The notes: a model not told the origin generated them from the sequence alone. Positions 9,649 through 21,630 are shown, counted from the stretch's first letter. The stretch is 34,475 bases of DNA from Haplosporangium gracile (GCA_015499985.1 JAAAUF010000425.1:1-34475), one strand, 5' to 3'. Translations and numbers: made by a program.

Positions 9649-11082
9649 TGTCGAGAATGTGCCTTGGCGAGGGATGGATAAGGTAGATGTCCTGTAGTTT
9701 TGAGGAACAAGAGTCCTGTCGTCGTTCTTGTTGCTGCTATTGTTGTTTTTGTTGTTGTTGGTATGAGTGTTGGCAGTGGTCGTTAATGAGATAGAAGGAG
9801 GAAGGGGAAGCAAAGGGTACGCCTGTTGGAAGGTAGGGTAATTTTGATGTTGATGAGAGTGAGTAAGGTTATCTAAAGGGTCAAGATGGAGGAGGTTGTC
9901 GACATATTTCAGATTTAGAGCAAAAGTGACGCAGTAGTAGTACTCTTGTTTCAAAGGATAAAGAAGGAGGGGATCGTTGGATTGACGAGTGGACGTGGAA
10001 GGGAGGGAATGATGTATTTGTGCGAATGTATGTCTGTATTGTGGCGTCAGAGGAGGATGAAAGCAACGAGGAGAAGAGAGAAAAGGAGAGGGAGTGAAAA
10101 GTGAGAAGTGGTCAAGAGGGAGAGGGGATGGAAAGAGAAGAAAAGGGAAGAAAAGAGAAAGAGTTAAAATATCGATGATGGGGGATGGGAGGAAAGATAT
10201 GAAATGTTTCGAGTCAAATGTATATGCGATATGTAAATGCGATATGCGAATGGTGAACTCATCCCCGCGTGTCATGTGTCATATGCTCCTGCCTTAATAC
10301 TTCGCCGTAAAAACCTTGTGGATGCAGACATGCCCCATGGGATGTTGACAAAGGAACTGAATGAATAATCTTTATCACCTACTTTCAAGAACATCAATAT
10401 CCTTCTTCATTACACAAGCACAAATGCTCGCTCCATGTATCAAACACCACACCCACTTTATTCTTCCCCATCATTGCCACTCGCTCTCAACCTCTTCTTC
10501 TTTTTGCTTCGCAAATGAATATAAAAAAGTGCGATATCGGAAAACGACTGACAAAAAAGGGAACTTTTTCATCTCTTCTTACTCCCTCTTTTCACATCTC
10601 CTTTCGGGTAGACCATGGGATCAACATCATCATCAGGGCCACAAATAAAATAAAACATCGACCAAGGAGAATAAGGAAATACAAGGGGGGCAGAAGGTTG
10701 GACCTAAACAGCAAGTGAGCACAGGGCACCAACAAACCCCGATTGTGAATTGCGCTTCTTTTTTTGAACAAATGACCCGGAATGAGAAGGTGCCCCTTCG
10801 GACTTCCCTTTGGCGTAGTCGAATGCACGAAAAATAATTCAAAGAGGTGCGAGATGGAAGGAATAAGGGAATAAGACGCGTAGGTGCATAACCCTATCAT
10901 CTTTTTTTGCGTTTTGTTTACCTCGGACAACTGTCGTACCACCGCTTTTGTTTTCGTTCTTCTCGTTGTTACCGCCTGTGCCTGTGCTATTGATTGTTAT
11001 TGCCACATGATCATGCCTTTCTTGTTGTTGTCGCTGCGGACGTCGTTGTCGCGGAGGTCGTTGTTGTTGCCCCTCATCATTC
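9649..11082. other. Upstream region of the septin-like gene
   Basis: About 1.4 kb between the septin-like start and the end of the next minus-strand gene. The part at 9649-10275 stays open in the septin frame but reads as polypyrimidine-type leader on the gene strand (many Pro, Ser, Leu, Phe). From 10300 to 11080 no coding pattern is convincing. Promoter, 5' UTR and the neighbouring gene's 3' UTR are expected here. Confidence 0.45.
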
Positions 11083-12116
11083 TCATCGGCAGTATCGCAA
11101 TACACCAAAGTGGCAGTCGCCGCAGTGAATGAGGTCGACGGCCACGACGCTGTCTTCGCAGTGGTCGTCAAAGCCGCAGTCGTACTAGGAGGATTTTCGG
11201 GAGACTACTTGTGTTCCTCATCCGCGGTCGTAGTTGTGGCAGTGGCAGGTCGATGCGAAATGATTGGCAGCAGCGAAAATGCGCTCCACTGTAAAAATTA
11301 CCGCTTTTGTCATACTTGTTGTCCGTCATCAAAGGGATTGTGGTAGTGGTGGTTGTCGCAAAAGAAGTAACTGTCCATGCGTTCGGGATGATTGGTCTCA
11401 TCCTCCTCTCCTGTGTCTGCGTGGTGGTGATGCATCAAGGGATCCGAGCACTGCCTGTAAAGCAGTCGGGGTCCTTGTGTTTGCGGTTGCTCATCATGCT
11501 CTATTTGCTGCTGTTGCCCATCCCTTCTCACCTTCCCCTCCTCTTTCATCTTCTCATTTCCATCCCTTCCTTCTTGATAATCTTTATCACAATCCCCTTC
11601 AACAACCACAAAACTCCTCGCCAACTTCTCAACATCGTCCGCTCCCAAAGGAGGAAACACTGTCCTCCACGCACTGTTACTCTCTCGAATACTACTATCC
11701 ACAATGGGTTGCTTTCTCAATATTGGCGCCTGCTGCTCCTGTTGGAGTGGAGAATAATAATGCCGTAAGTACGCCTCAGCAGCTTGGGAAAGCTCACTTC
11801 CAGGTCCACCGTTACCCGTGTCAGCACCAAGGCTGTCCATGTTAAGGGACCGGTCCAGCAAGAAAGTGTAATCGAAGTGCCTCAGAAACCGTTGTCCCAC
11901 ATTCTCGATTTTGTGGAACTGATTCTGTGTCAAAAACGCGTGGCGGTTGAGGAAGAGGTGGTGGTAGTGTTGTGAGGAAGTGTAGTTATCATCGTTGGCG
12001 TCGTTGTGGACATGGATATCGTCGCGTAGTGGGAGTGAAGGAGGCGATGGGAATTTTTGGTGGTCGTCCTGTTGCTGTGTTTGCTCGCCTTGGTCTCGAG
12101 TCTGTGTCGTCTTCAT
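11083..12116 (-). CDS. Hypothetical protein, two exons, Cys/His-rich C-terminus
   Basis: Not recognised. Exon 1 is 11316-12116 (267 codons); an intron at 11185-11315 (gtatga...cctag, 131 bp) leads to exon 2, 11083-11184, giving 300 residues. The N-terminus is hydrophilic (Q, H, D). A more ordered part follows: 'FLNRHAFLTQNQFHKIENVG' and then 'RFLRHFDYTFLLDRSLNMD'. The middle is rich in Q, E, R and G. The short last exon places cysteines as C-x5-C-x11-C-x2-C-x7-C with nearby histidines, which could bind zinc, but no known finger family fits. Exon 2 depends on the chosen splice sites. If the intron is not removed, the protein ends two residues later, at 'DDGQQV'. The gene lies between the ChAP and septin-like genes in the same orientation. 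Confidence 0.5.
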
Positions 12117-12910
12117 CTGGTCCTTTTGTTGTCTTCTTGAGTAAAGGTCATGTTCTTTGTCGCCCTTTTAATGGTTATGTTGTTACTAACGAGAAAGAAG
12201 CTGATCAAAAGCAAAGAGCGTCAAGGCAGAAACCGTACTGTGAAGTGTATGTGTATAGTGTGTGGGTGGCTGTTAGTTTCTTGACAAAGGGTACTAGACG
12301 CGAGCTGATCAGATAAGGCGCGTATGTATGTATGTGTGTGTGTATGCCGAGTTTATTTGATTGAGGACCGAGAAAGTGATTCAAGACATAAAGTGGAATG
12401 AGGATGACGAGAAAGATGATGACGAAAAGGGATTAACAAAATGTAGAGAGATGTAAAAGCGAAAGACGCAGAAGATCACTGGCCCAATAAGGGGTGAAAA
12501 CTGAAGAGAGTGTACTGAGAAAAGCGAGCAAAGGCTGGGACGGAGAAAGGAAACGCATAGGGGGAATGGAAAAAAGACTATTTTCACTGCTCGATATCCC
12601 ACTGTCAGCCACGCGACCATCTCATCTAGATACATAGTTCAGTCACTACAGAGGTGCAGCAGGAGCTCTGTTGGTATACGACATTTCCAAGTAGATTTTA
12701 ACAGAGAGATAGACCTAGTATCCATACAAGCACAGACACAAAATTGCTGCAGTTGACTGATGAAATAAAATGTTGTTTTGCGTTGTGCATTGTTTGTTTG
12801 TTGTTGTTGCTTTTGTATGTTCCTGCATCGTCTATGGTATGGTGGAGTCGACTCTGTCACTTCCTTGAAAAAAGAATCATCCTTATCGCCCTGCTCTCCG
12901 ACAATAAGTC
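12117..12910. other. Spacer between ChAP gene end and hypothetical gene
   Basis: About 790 bp without a supported gene. It includes a short TATG/TG-rich stretch near 12320-12345. Expected to hold the ChAP 3' UTR and the promoter of the next minus-strand gene. Confidence 0.45.
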
Positions 12911-15900
12911 TTAACGACCAGAGCCGGGTACGTCAAAGGTCTTGGCACGGTTAAAGTATCTCGACATTAGCTTGAAGACCGCTGGTGAGGTGTTGAGTGC
13001 AATCAACGTGTTCTGCACCTTGGCCAATCCCTCCGACTGAATCAGTTTGTTCAAGTTGTACGCAATCGCTGTAGGGAACTATTATTGATGCACATAGTAA
13101 AGAAACATAGTCAATATAGGCAAAAACAACGATGCATACAACCCACATACTGAACCAAACAAAAAAAAAGGGGGGGCTTACGATGGTCTCGTGGTACCAG
13201 CGCTCTTGGTAGACACACAACTTGATGGCGACCTCCATGGCGCGGTGGAGGTTGCTCTCGTCCGAGTAAATCTCCAAAAGACGCAAAAGAGCCTTAGCAG
13301 AGAACTTTTGCTCCGCACACCGCTGGTATGCATCCTTGGCCTCCTCACGATGGTGGAGTCGCGTTGCCAAATCTCCATAAATTTCCCAGTCAGTTCCAGA
13401 CTTGCGGTAAGGGGCATTGACGGCTCTGAAGTGCTGGACCTCGGCCCTCCAGATGGTGTACTGGCGAAGATCCTCGTACAAGACCATGAACAAGTTGTCG
13501 AGCCAGCGGTCGCAGAGACGCTTGTTGCTGAACGAGAACGAAAGCTCAACTTCCTCTTCCTCATTGTTGTTGTCCTCGTCATCCGATGATGGTGCTGCTG
13601 CAATGCTGGGCTTCTCGATCTGTTTGCTCTTGATCGCTGCCTGATCAACAATAACCTCGTCGGACTTCTCCTCCTCAGTCTTCTTGTCCTCGGTCTCGGC
13701 CTCGGCTTCAGCATCAGCCTCAACCTCATCCTGTTCCTTCTCTGCATCCTGGTCCTTGTCACTGTGGATCGAAAGGTCGTCCAGCTTAATATCCTCCATC
13801 GAAGGGTCGGCATTGTCATCGGCAGCAGACTCTTCCTTAGCCTTTTCAAGAGCAGCCTCGACAGCCTTGGCTCTAGCCTCCTCGTCAGCCTCTTCCTGCT
13901 CACGCTCACGCTCAGACTCGGTCGAGATCTTGATGATGGGGATAGGGGTCCCGTTGGGCGACAGGAGCTGATCACGGTTGGGCACCTCAATCTCGTCGTG
14001 GTGAGCCATGACCTTGGCCTGGCTTCCCTTGCGCATCGTCTCTTCAGCCTCCTTCTGCATACGGTACTCCTCTTCCATGACAAAGACAAGCGAACGGCAG
14101 CGCAAAAGCTCGTCCCATCCAATCTTGGACACCAAGCGCGTCAACAAGTTGTATGCGCTCGAGAATGTACCACGCAGTGAAGGTGCAGGGAGTCTGAGCA
14201 ATGCTGGGTCAGCCTCGTGCTCACGTCCAGTTTCATCGTCGATGAGTGAGAGATCAATGTCGCTGCGGATGGGCAAGTGGGCCTTGGCAGCCTTGGGCAT
14301 CCTCTGCAAATCTCTCTCGCTGAAAGTAAACATAGGGCATGAGTTCAGCGTCAACAGCGCCTAATTGAGGTTGACATAAAAATCCCATAAACAGAGTCAG
14401 TTTTCGCAATGTCCCGATGATGCTTTCCTAAGTGAAAAAACGAATGAAGAGAACTTACGCTCTCATAGTCGCCAAGATCGATATAGACTTCGGTCAACTT
14501 GGCCCAGGTGATGAACTCCGAGGGTGCAAGGTTAACAGCCTGCTTGGCAAGACGAAGTGCCATCTCCAGCTTTCCCTTGTCACGCAAAAAGTCGGCTTGA
14601 ACATGAAGCAGCGCATAGCTCTGAGGCATCTGCTTCAGTGCATCGTACAAAACGTTGATCGCCTTCAGTTCCTCGTCTTTTACGTTGAAAAAAAAATAAA
14701 GTTAGAAATTTGAAAGCTTATGTATCTGATCAAAAACAAAGAGGCGTCACACAGCGGCATGCTGCAGAAACAAAACAAAAGAGAAACTACGTACCAGTGC
14801 CAATATATGACTGAGCGAGCAAAGAGGCAACCTCGGGTTCGAGACGGAAGAGGCGTTCAAAGAACTGAACGGCAAGATCAAAGCGGAAGCTTTCCTGGCA
14901 GTACTTCATGACGGCAGCAGTGAGGTGGTTGTTGACGATGGTGGGGAGCTGGATCTCGGGGTTGCTGCCCAAGAGAGATCCCTTGAAGAACAACTGCTCG
15001 GCAGCTTCAAAGAAACGCTTTTGTGCGCTCACGTCGGGAATAGGGTCGAGTTTGCGGAAACCAGGGATGCGGTAGTTGGCGTCGTCAGAGTAAAGGATCG
15101 ATCGAAGCATTGCTGACATGTACGTCTCCTGCCAAATTGCTGCAGTCGCCTCTTGTCTAATCGAGTTTTCAATGAACAAAGGAAGATTATTGATTAGGTG
15201 CCGATCTCTTGTATGCTTTGTGGTCGTTGATGAGCGAGGTTAATATGCATGCTTGCTTACCTCTCGCCTCTGACGTTGATGGCGTAGCTCTCAACACCTC
15301 CTGGGATCTTGACCTCCACGCGCACATCGACTCGCGAGAAAGCATTGTAACAGCTATGAGGGTGGTAGAGCAGTACAACGCAAGTGTCAGTTATCGAAAG
15401 TCGACCAAGGCTGCTGATCGGCACCAAAAATATTATGACAAGAAAGTCTTACCAGTAGACGCCGGAACGGATACGCCATTGGGCACCCTTTGAGAACCAA
15501 GCATGGGACTCGTCCTTTTTTTGGTGCATGTTTCAGTCGATCGTTGTCGGATATGTCGCGTTATGGTCGTATCAGTCAGTCGTTGTCGGATATTTTGGTT
15601 GATTGTTGAATAAAGATGCAGCCGAAAGACAGTGCGAAAAAAAAAGAAAAAAAAAAGAAAAGTGAGCGATATTGTAAGCCGTGAGAGCGAAAAATAATGT
15701 GTGTGTATGCACCGTTGGCATGAAAGACAGCGCCTTTTTTCTTCATTGTTCATCTCCCTCTCTCCGTTGAATGTTCCAGTGGTCCCGACTTCTTTTCTCT
15801 TGCTCAAATTTCTTTGTTAATTCTGCCACTGCTCCACGCCCAATTGAGTTCAATTAAAATCGGCGCAATTGAATCAGGAAAAGAAAGACCATAAAAGTAA

Positions 15901-16802
15901 CACTAGGGTGCCTAAACGACCAGATTAGAGTGAGGCCATCGCTAGAAATAGCTCACTCCGTTGTTATTCGACCATCGAACAACAAAAAAAACGTGTCCTT
16001 CCATCGTAGCTTCTCCTTCCTGTCAACACATTCTATTTCTTCCCCTGTCTGACTTGTCACCTCGCTTCGTTCTCAGATGGATCCCATGTTGCCTTTTTTG
16101 CTGCTTCCTGCATTCCTGTGGTCTTGCTTTCCTGGTGCACGAAAAAGATACCTATCATCCCCCGTTGATTCCTTCCTGTTCGGAAAAATAAAAAAGAAAA
16201 GGCAGACTTACGATAGCATAGGTCAGCGAGTTGAGATATGCTGCAAGACTGGCCGAAGACGAGGCATCAATACCAGAGACATAGTGATACGAACTCGTCT
16301 AATAGCAAAAAACAAAGTCGTTTCGGAGTAATAAGGGGTGCAAAAAAAAAAGGGTGAGTGAGTCTTCTGACAACTGTAGTAGAGAGGAGCCAGTTTCGTG
16401 TCGTAACGCAAGGACAACGACACTAGACAAAAAAAGCCAAACACAAGAAGTCATCTCCTTGTGATGCTGTTTGTTGACTGCAGTCCGCTGATACTGTTGT
16501 TGCTTTTGCTGTTATTGCTGTCGTACCTCCTTGATGGCGGGCTTTACGTTGACCTTGATGATGTGACAGAGGTCAGGAGCACCGAGTTCCTTGAATGTGC
16601 CTGGGAAAGTACAAAAAGACAAGAAGGACGACTGTTAGCAGGGTTTCATTACAGCAGGGGTTCACTGCGTTCTTTACTTCCGTTGTTGTTGTACTCTGCT
16701 GTCTGCCAGCGTGTGCTTACCAAGTGCGTCAAGTCTGGCTTGGAGGGACTCGCCCATCTCCCGCTCGATGAACTCTGGGATGTCACGAAGGTTGTCACCC
16801 AT
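12911..16802 (-). CDS. Chs5-Arf1p-binding protein (ChAP; Chs6/Bud7/Bch1-type exomer subunit), nine exons
   Basis: Exons (minus strand): 16721-16802, 16527-16600, 16212-16298, 15453-15514, 15261-15353, 14795-15156, 14459-14676, 13182-14360 and 12911-13078. They give 774 residues in continuous frame; yeast ChAPs are ~720-770. ChAPs join Chs5 and Arf1 in the exomer coat that carries chitin synthase Chs3 and a few other cargoes from the trans-Golgi to the plasma membrane. Family-like blocks run along the protein: 'YHYVSGIDASSSASLAAYLN', 'SHAWFSKGAQWRIRSGVY', 'AMLRSILYSDDANYRIPGF', 'QSYALLHVQADFLRDKGKLE' (TPR-like), 'LTLNSCPMFTF', 'YGDLATRLHHREEAKDAYQR' and the end 'MSRYFNRAKTFDV'. An acidic, low-complexity insert (about residues 475-600, rich in E, D, K, A) sits inside the large eighth exon. 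Intron 8 begins gtaag followed by C7T9. Which yeast paralogue it matches cannot be told; a single ancestral copy is likely. Confidence 0.93.
13161..13176 (+). repeat. A9G7 homopolymer junction next to a ChAP splice donor
   Basis: Nine A and seven G lie four bases from the intron 8 donor of the ChAP gene. On the gene strand the donor reads gtaag followed by a C7T9 run. Confidence 0.85.
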
Positions 16803-17206
16803 CTTGTCTCGTTGTTGTTAGTTGGTTAAGTCCGCGTTGAGGGGTGGGAAGGATGATAAGGCGGAGGTGCGCTGGTTGATGGTCGACTAGGTGGTGAGAG
16901 GGGTGAAAGGGGTGAGAGTATCGACTTGTTATGCGAGTGGGCGTTAAGAAACAGAAAGAGATGTGGATAGAAAGGAAGGAAGAAGAAACGAAAAAATAAA
17001 AAAAAGAAACTGAGAGCAACAGAAAGGGGGGTTGTGATGATGAACACTGTCCTTCAGAAAGGCCAGAAGGGGTGTGCTCTAAAACTAGACTCAGGTGATC
17101 CTGATTTTAATTTTCAGCACAAGACCTTGTGCTTGCTCTGCATTTTTGTCCTTTTTCTTTCTCTTTTCTAAATTCACATACCTACTTCAACTTTTACAAA
17201 GCGACA
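16803..17206. promoter_or_regulatory. Divergent promoter region between ChAP and OTUD3-like genes
   Basis: Start codons of the ChAP gene (minus, 16802) and the OTUD3-like gene (plus, 17207) are 404 bp apart and face away from each other. Both sides show purine or pyrimidine bias on the transcribed strand, such as 'cctttttctttctcttttc' before 17207. No specific transcription-factor site can be claimed. Confidence 0.6.
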
Positions 17207-18712
17207 ATGGCGCCCGTCAAGACACGATCGAACTCCTCCAAACACAACAACAATAACCACCGCTACAAGGCAGATCCAGAGGACACAAACGACGATGACG
17301 ACATCTACGGCATGCGAGAACTAAAACACCAGCTCGCCTCCCTAAACCTCCAACTCAAGGACACCATGGGCGACGGCAACTGTCTCTTCCGCGCTTGCGC
17401 TGACCAATTCTCGGGTACCGAACGGGATCACCCTTCGCTCAGAGCAGAGGTGTGCCAGTATATTGATGATCATGAGGAACATTTCAAGTTGTTTCTGGAT
17501 AACGAGACGGTGGAGGCACATGTGGCCAAGATGAGACGGAACGGGACTTATGGAGGGAACATTGAGTTGGTAGCCTTTGCGAGGATGAAGAAGGTGGATA
17601 TTAAGGTATACCAGCCCGGGTATATCTATGTGATTGAGGGAGTTGATGTTAAGAAGGAGGGGTCTTCTCTTGGTCAACGACCTGTCATGCACATCGCGTA
17701 AGTTTATAAGGGTTGTTAGTCCAAGACATGCTGGACATGACTGACGGGGGCAGGATGATTGTATTTTCAACTTTCATGTACAACAGGACTTTTGGTCAAG
17801 GAAAATGGGCTGATACAGGAGCTGACAGAACAGGAATCGTGTATATATTCATAAATAACCTCTGCGCAAAGACTGCGCCGGAGGATCATCTTTTTCGACT
17901 CCAATTGGTCCAACTTGCTAATGTTGACCCCTAAATTATCACTTCAAATTAATAGATACCACAGCTGGGAACATTACTCATCTATCAGGAACATTGACGG
18001 GCCCTTCGAGGGTCCACCCGAGATCAACCCCCGATCCATCAAACAGGAACCATTACGGAGACTCACCAACCGGGATCCCCCCCGATCTGTCGAACGAGCA
18101 ATTATGAAGACGACGGGGGTGGATGATTTGGCGTTGGTGAGGGAGCTTATGGAGAAGTATCGAGGGGATGTTGATAGTGTTTATAATGAGATTTATGAGC
18201 GGCAGTATCCGGAGGTTGATAATGCGGACGCCGATAGGAAGGAAGGGAAGGAGGAAGGAGAAGGTGGTGGTAGTGATTCTGAAGGGGCCCAGGATAAGTT
18301 GAGTAATCAGGACAAGGATGCAGAGACGCAGAGTCAAGGGGAAAGGAGGGTAGGGTCGCGGAAAGGCACACCCAGGCCATCGACACCAAGCGATAACACA
18401 GTCGAGCCAGTAACATTGTTACCGCCAGAATCACAAAAGGAAGGAGCATCGCCAACAGTGAAGGCAGAACCACCATCCGCCGCCAGCGAAGGCACCAAAG
18501 GGATCATCCCCAAGAAGCGGATATCAGCCCGGGAAAAAAAGGAGGCAGCTAAACGAAACCAGAAACTGAACCGGAAAAATAAGGGCAAGACGACTCCTTC
18601 TGATGGGGATGGTAACTCTTCTTCCGACAAGTCGTCATCGCCGCGTAGTGAAGGTGATAACAAGTGTGCAGCGAACGCGACTAGCAGTACTATGCGGGAA
18701 CTCTTTGTTTGA
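17207..18712 (+). CDS. OTUD3: OTU-family deubiquitinase, OTUD3-like, with UBA domain
   Basis: Exons 17207-17697 and 17956-18712 (intron 17698-17955, gtaagt...atag) encode 415 residues. OTU enzymes are cysteine proteases that remove ubiquitin from proteins. The catalytic loop 'DTMGDGNCLFRACADQ' puts the nucleophile at Cys59, preceded by Asp56. The catalytic His lies in 'YHSWEHYSSIR' (His170), reached only after splicing: exon 1 ends 'HIA' and exon 2 continues with Tyr-His. A UBA-like segment follows at about 208-250 ('IMKTTGVDDLALVRELME'), the same order as in animal OTUD3. The C-terminal third is disordered (E, G, S, P) and contains a basic patch 'KKRISAREKKEAAKRNQKLN' that may act in nuclear targeting. 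The start ATG follows 'gcgaca' after a CT-rich leader. The intron is longer than most here. Confidence 0.92.
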
Positions 18713-18752
18713 CAACGGAGGTTCTTATTTGCGGTTGTATATATTCTTTCTT

Positions 18753-18758
18753 AATAAA
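18753..18758 (+). terminator. Possible polyadenylation signal of the OTUD3-like gene
   Basis: AATAAA occurs 40 bp after the stop codon at 18710-18712, in AT-rich sequence. Pattern match only. Confidence 0.4.
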
Positions 18759-20979
18759 CCCACCCTTTTGACGTATGTGTAACCCACGATCGTCCGCTTT
18801 GCGGCAAAGGCTATAAAATCGCAGGACTGGTTCAATTTAGATATAGGCATGTTATCTCTGCCTTCCTCCTCTCCTTGTCCCTGCTTGCACTTTTCTTTAA
18901 AATATACTATAAAGAGGCCATATCAGTTCCCAGGAGACAAAGAAAAAAAAAACTGGGGTCAGAAGGGGCGAGGAGGAGGTTTCGTTTTTCGCTTAACGCC
19001 TCTAGAGCGTTTAATTGAGCATGAATTGCTGACGTTCACGGGAACTAGAGGGAAAGCACCATATTCTTATTTGCTGACAAAACAAGAATAAAACAAAGGA
19101 AAGGAGATGATAATGGGGTAAGCCATTGTCAAGGCCAAAGGAAAAAAAAAAAAAAAAAAACAGGGAGGGGTAGGGGGAGTGAGAAATAGTCGGCTCGGAG
19201 AGCCTAACAAAAAGGAGAAGTATAGCAACTCTTGGTTGTAGAATGCTTAATGGTTAGAAAGCAAATGGCTCTAGACACATGCCTATCCTCAGCAAAACAA
19301 AACAAAAAAAAAGACGGAGGAATTTGAATTTTGCCACGTAGGCAAGCTAAAAAGGTACAGGAGGGAGCCATCGTTTTTTTTTTTTCTGCTTATTACGAAA
19401 TACGATTCCTGAGTGATGCTAGGAGATAGAGCTAGAGTGAAGTAAGAACAACAACGAAGAAAACTGAGTTAGCGCAAGAAAATAGAAAGAGTAAATCGAA
19501 AGGAGAAAGGAATGATAATTGAGGATATGGGATTCAATTTTACCGACGGGTGAGAGACGGGCAACGACGTTTAAAAAGTTGAGGTATGGAGCGGGCGAGT
19601 TAGTGTGAAAAAAAAAACGCGAGCCATTGTTGTAGGAAGAACAAGGGACGCGTGCGTGCATGCGAAATATTACTAGCGACTCGAGATCTGGTCATGGTTA
19701 CCGACAAAGCGTTCCCCAATTGTTCTACTCGTTTCAAAAAGAAACAAATAAAAGCTGCATGCTTAGAGGTATAGAGCCATGGCATAGCAAAAATAATGGA
19801 CGGATGGACTTAATCTCGCCTCATATTGAAACTGACAAAAAAAGGGTAGCATTGCAGTGCAGTGCTGTTGGTACACGCTCGCAGACAGAATTGAGCCACC
19901 TTATGATTGCTGCTGGTCAAAAGGGAGCCAGGAGGTCAGAGAGGTACGACCAATAACAGAGCGCAAGAAAAAAAAAAGGTGCGATGCAAAAGCATGAAAG
20001 AAACGACACAAGTCGCCAACGATCGGCAAGTTGTTGACATTTTGTGTTGCCTGCTGGACGGACCAGTTGTAACCATCCCTCCCATCTATATGTACATGAT
20101 GAAGACAAGGAAAAAGAAGGAAAGACGTGCAGCTGTGCACTCTCATCATCCATTGGAGAAAAGAAAAGGACTACACACAACAACAGAAGCAACAACATGC
20201 GGGCAGACATTGGAAGGCAGACAAAAAGACAAAGGAGAGGCAAGGGAAAAGGGATAAAGACAGAGATGAGGCAGGAGACAGGCAAGCGCGTAAACATGTA
20301 TATGTCCCTTTATTTTTTAATGTATGCCGATGCATTGTCAAGGCAGAATGATAAAAACGAAAAAAGGAAGGCGAAAGAAAGGCGGCCAAGATGTTAAGCC
20401 AAAGGAAATAAAAAAAAAAGGGTTGCGACAGTAGACGAGATGATAAAGATGGTGGACGATTGTGGTCAACTGACCACAATAAAAAGAAAAACGAAAAAGA
20501 GATCCGATCCAGGATTCAGGGACCAATCTGCGATATATCGATACGTCCAGGGACAACATCCCTCACTCTCCACATTAGTGAAAAAAATGTCGGCGCCTTG
20601 TTCGACGGTGCCTATTGACCGCGATAACTACAGTACAACAGCGACGACAGTGCATAGAGTGAAGTGACTCTTCATCACTACTTCTTTAGGTGGGGTACGT
20701 AGGGTATTGTTTGATGGTGCACATGGTCCTTAAAGTAGACAGCTACCACTTCAGCCCTCTCACTCGGAATAACAATAATAACAATAATAAAAATAATAAC
20801 AATAGCAAGAATGCACTCCTATTGTCGCAGCGTACCTTGTACCTTGTATTACGTCCGAGTATGAGAGTATGAGCGATGCGTCCAATGGGTACCATTGACC
20901 TTCCCTTCCACGCTACTCTCAAATAAAATTTTTAATGACTCTTTTCTCCGTCTGACTGAGTAACTGATCGTACCTTTTT
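18759..20979. other. Long intergenic region without recognisable gene
   Basis: About 2.2 kb in which open frames are low in complexity and look like chance. It holds an A19 run at 19142-19160, T- and A-runs, an AAC/AAT-rich stretch near 20770-20815, and the inverted repeat listed separately. No tRNA-like A and B boxes were found. A non-coding RNA or small gene cannot be excluded. Confidence 0.4.
20459..20480. repeat. 10-bp perfect inverted repeat with 2-bp spacer
   Basis: ATTGTGGTCA, AC, TGACCACAAT. The arms are exact reverse complements. This could be a binding site for a dimeric regulator or a small hairpin. It lies in the non-coding stretch about 1.15 kb before the ankyrin gene start. Confidence 0.8.
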
Positions 20980-21630
20980 TTGTTTTGTTTTCTTTTCTCT
21001 CATTTCTCTCTTTTCTCTCTATTCTCTCTTTTCACCCTTCGTCCTTTTCTTTCCTTTCCTTTCCTTTCCTTTCCTTTCTTTTCTGTCCTTCCCTTCGCTC
21101 TCGCTCTTCTACTGCCGCCCTGCCGCCATCCATCTCTACTCTCACCTCGTTCACGCACATATACAATCATCCTCCTTTTTTGTCCCTCTTCTCTCTTCTC
21201 TCTTCTTTCTTCTCTCTTTTCTCTTTTCTCTTCACTCTTCTCTTCTTCCTCTCGCTCTCGTTTATTTGAATCAACACTTCTTCATTTTCATTCCATCCTC
21301 ATTACATTCACTTTCAACTTCTCAAATTTGCATTGCATTCACGCTTCTGCTATTCTCCTTCTAGTTTGATCTTCACCCCCTTCCCTCACTTTCAGTTCAC
21401 CCTATAACCTTCTTTCTTCCCTTTTCCGACGCCAAATTCATACCACAGACACACACACCCTGTTACTATTCCGTTTGCCACCAAAATCCCATACGCTACT
21501 TATTAGACTTTTCGACTCTTCATCTCCAGCACATCATTCCCCGTCGCCTCTTTTCTTCGCTTGTACAACAAACAACAAACACCCACGGACGTACATAACA
21601 GCAACAATCAACTAGCCAACCAACTGTCAA
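20980..21630 (+). promoter_or_regulatory. CT-rich leader/promoter of the ankyrin-repeat gene
   Basis: About 650 bp in which the plus strand is dominated by C and T, including a (TTTCC)n run near 21047-21080 and many CTCTTTT motifs. It ends in an A/C-rich stretch ('acaacaaacaacaaacaccc') just before the ATG at 21631. CT-rich promoters and leaders followed by A/C-rich sequence before ATG are common in well-expressed filamentous fungal genes. The exact transcription start is unknown. Confidence 0.5.

Noticed and set aside
9649..10275. In-frame N-terminal extension of the septin-like protein from an ATG at 10275
   Set aside because: The 209 extra residues are mostly Leu, Pro, Ser and Phe from a polypyrimidine stretch, like a translated leader. 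The ATG at 9648 begins the H/Q-rich head and is in a good context. Kept only as an alternative start.
13178..14122. Arg/Ser-rich 314-codon frame overlapping the large ChAP exon
   Set aside because: Out-of-frame shadow of the ChAP coding sequence; the Arg-rich composition comes from reading the Glu/Asp-rich insert in another frame.
18780..18845. tRNA-like stretch with 'ggttcaa' B-box resemblance
   Set aside because: The B box is incomplete, no A box or acceptor stem can be folded, and no anticodon loop fits.
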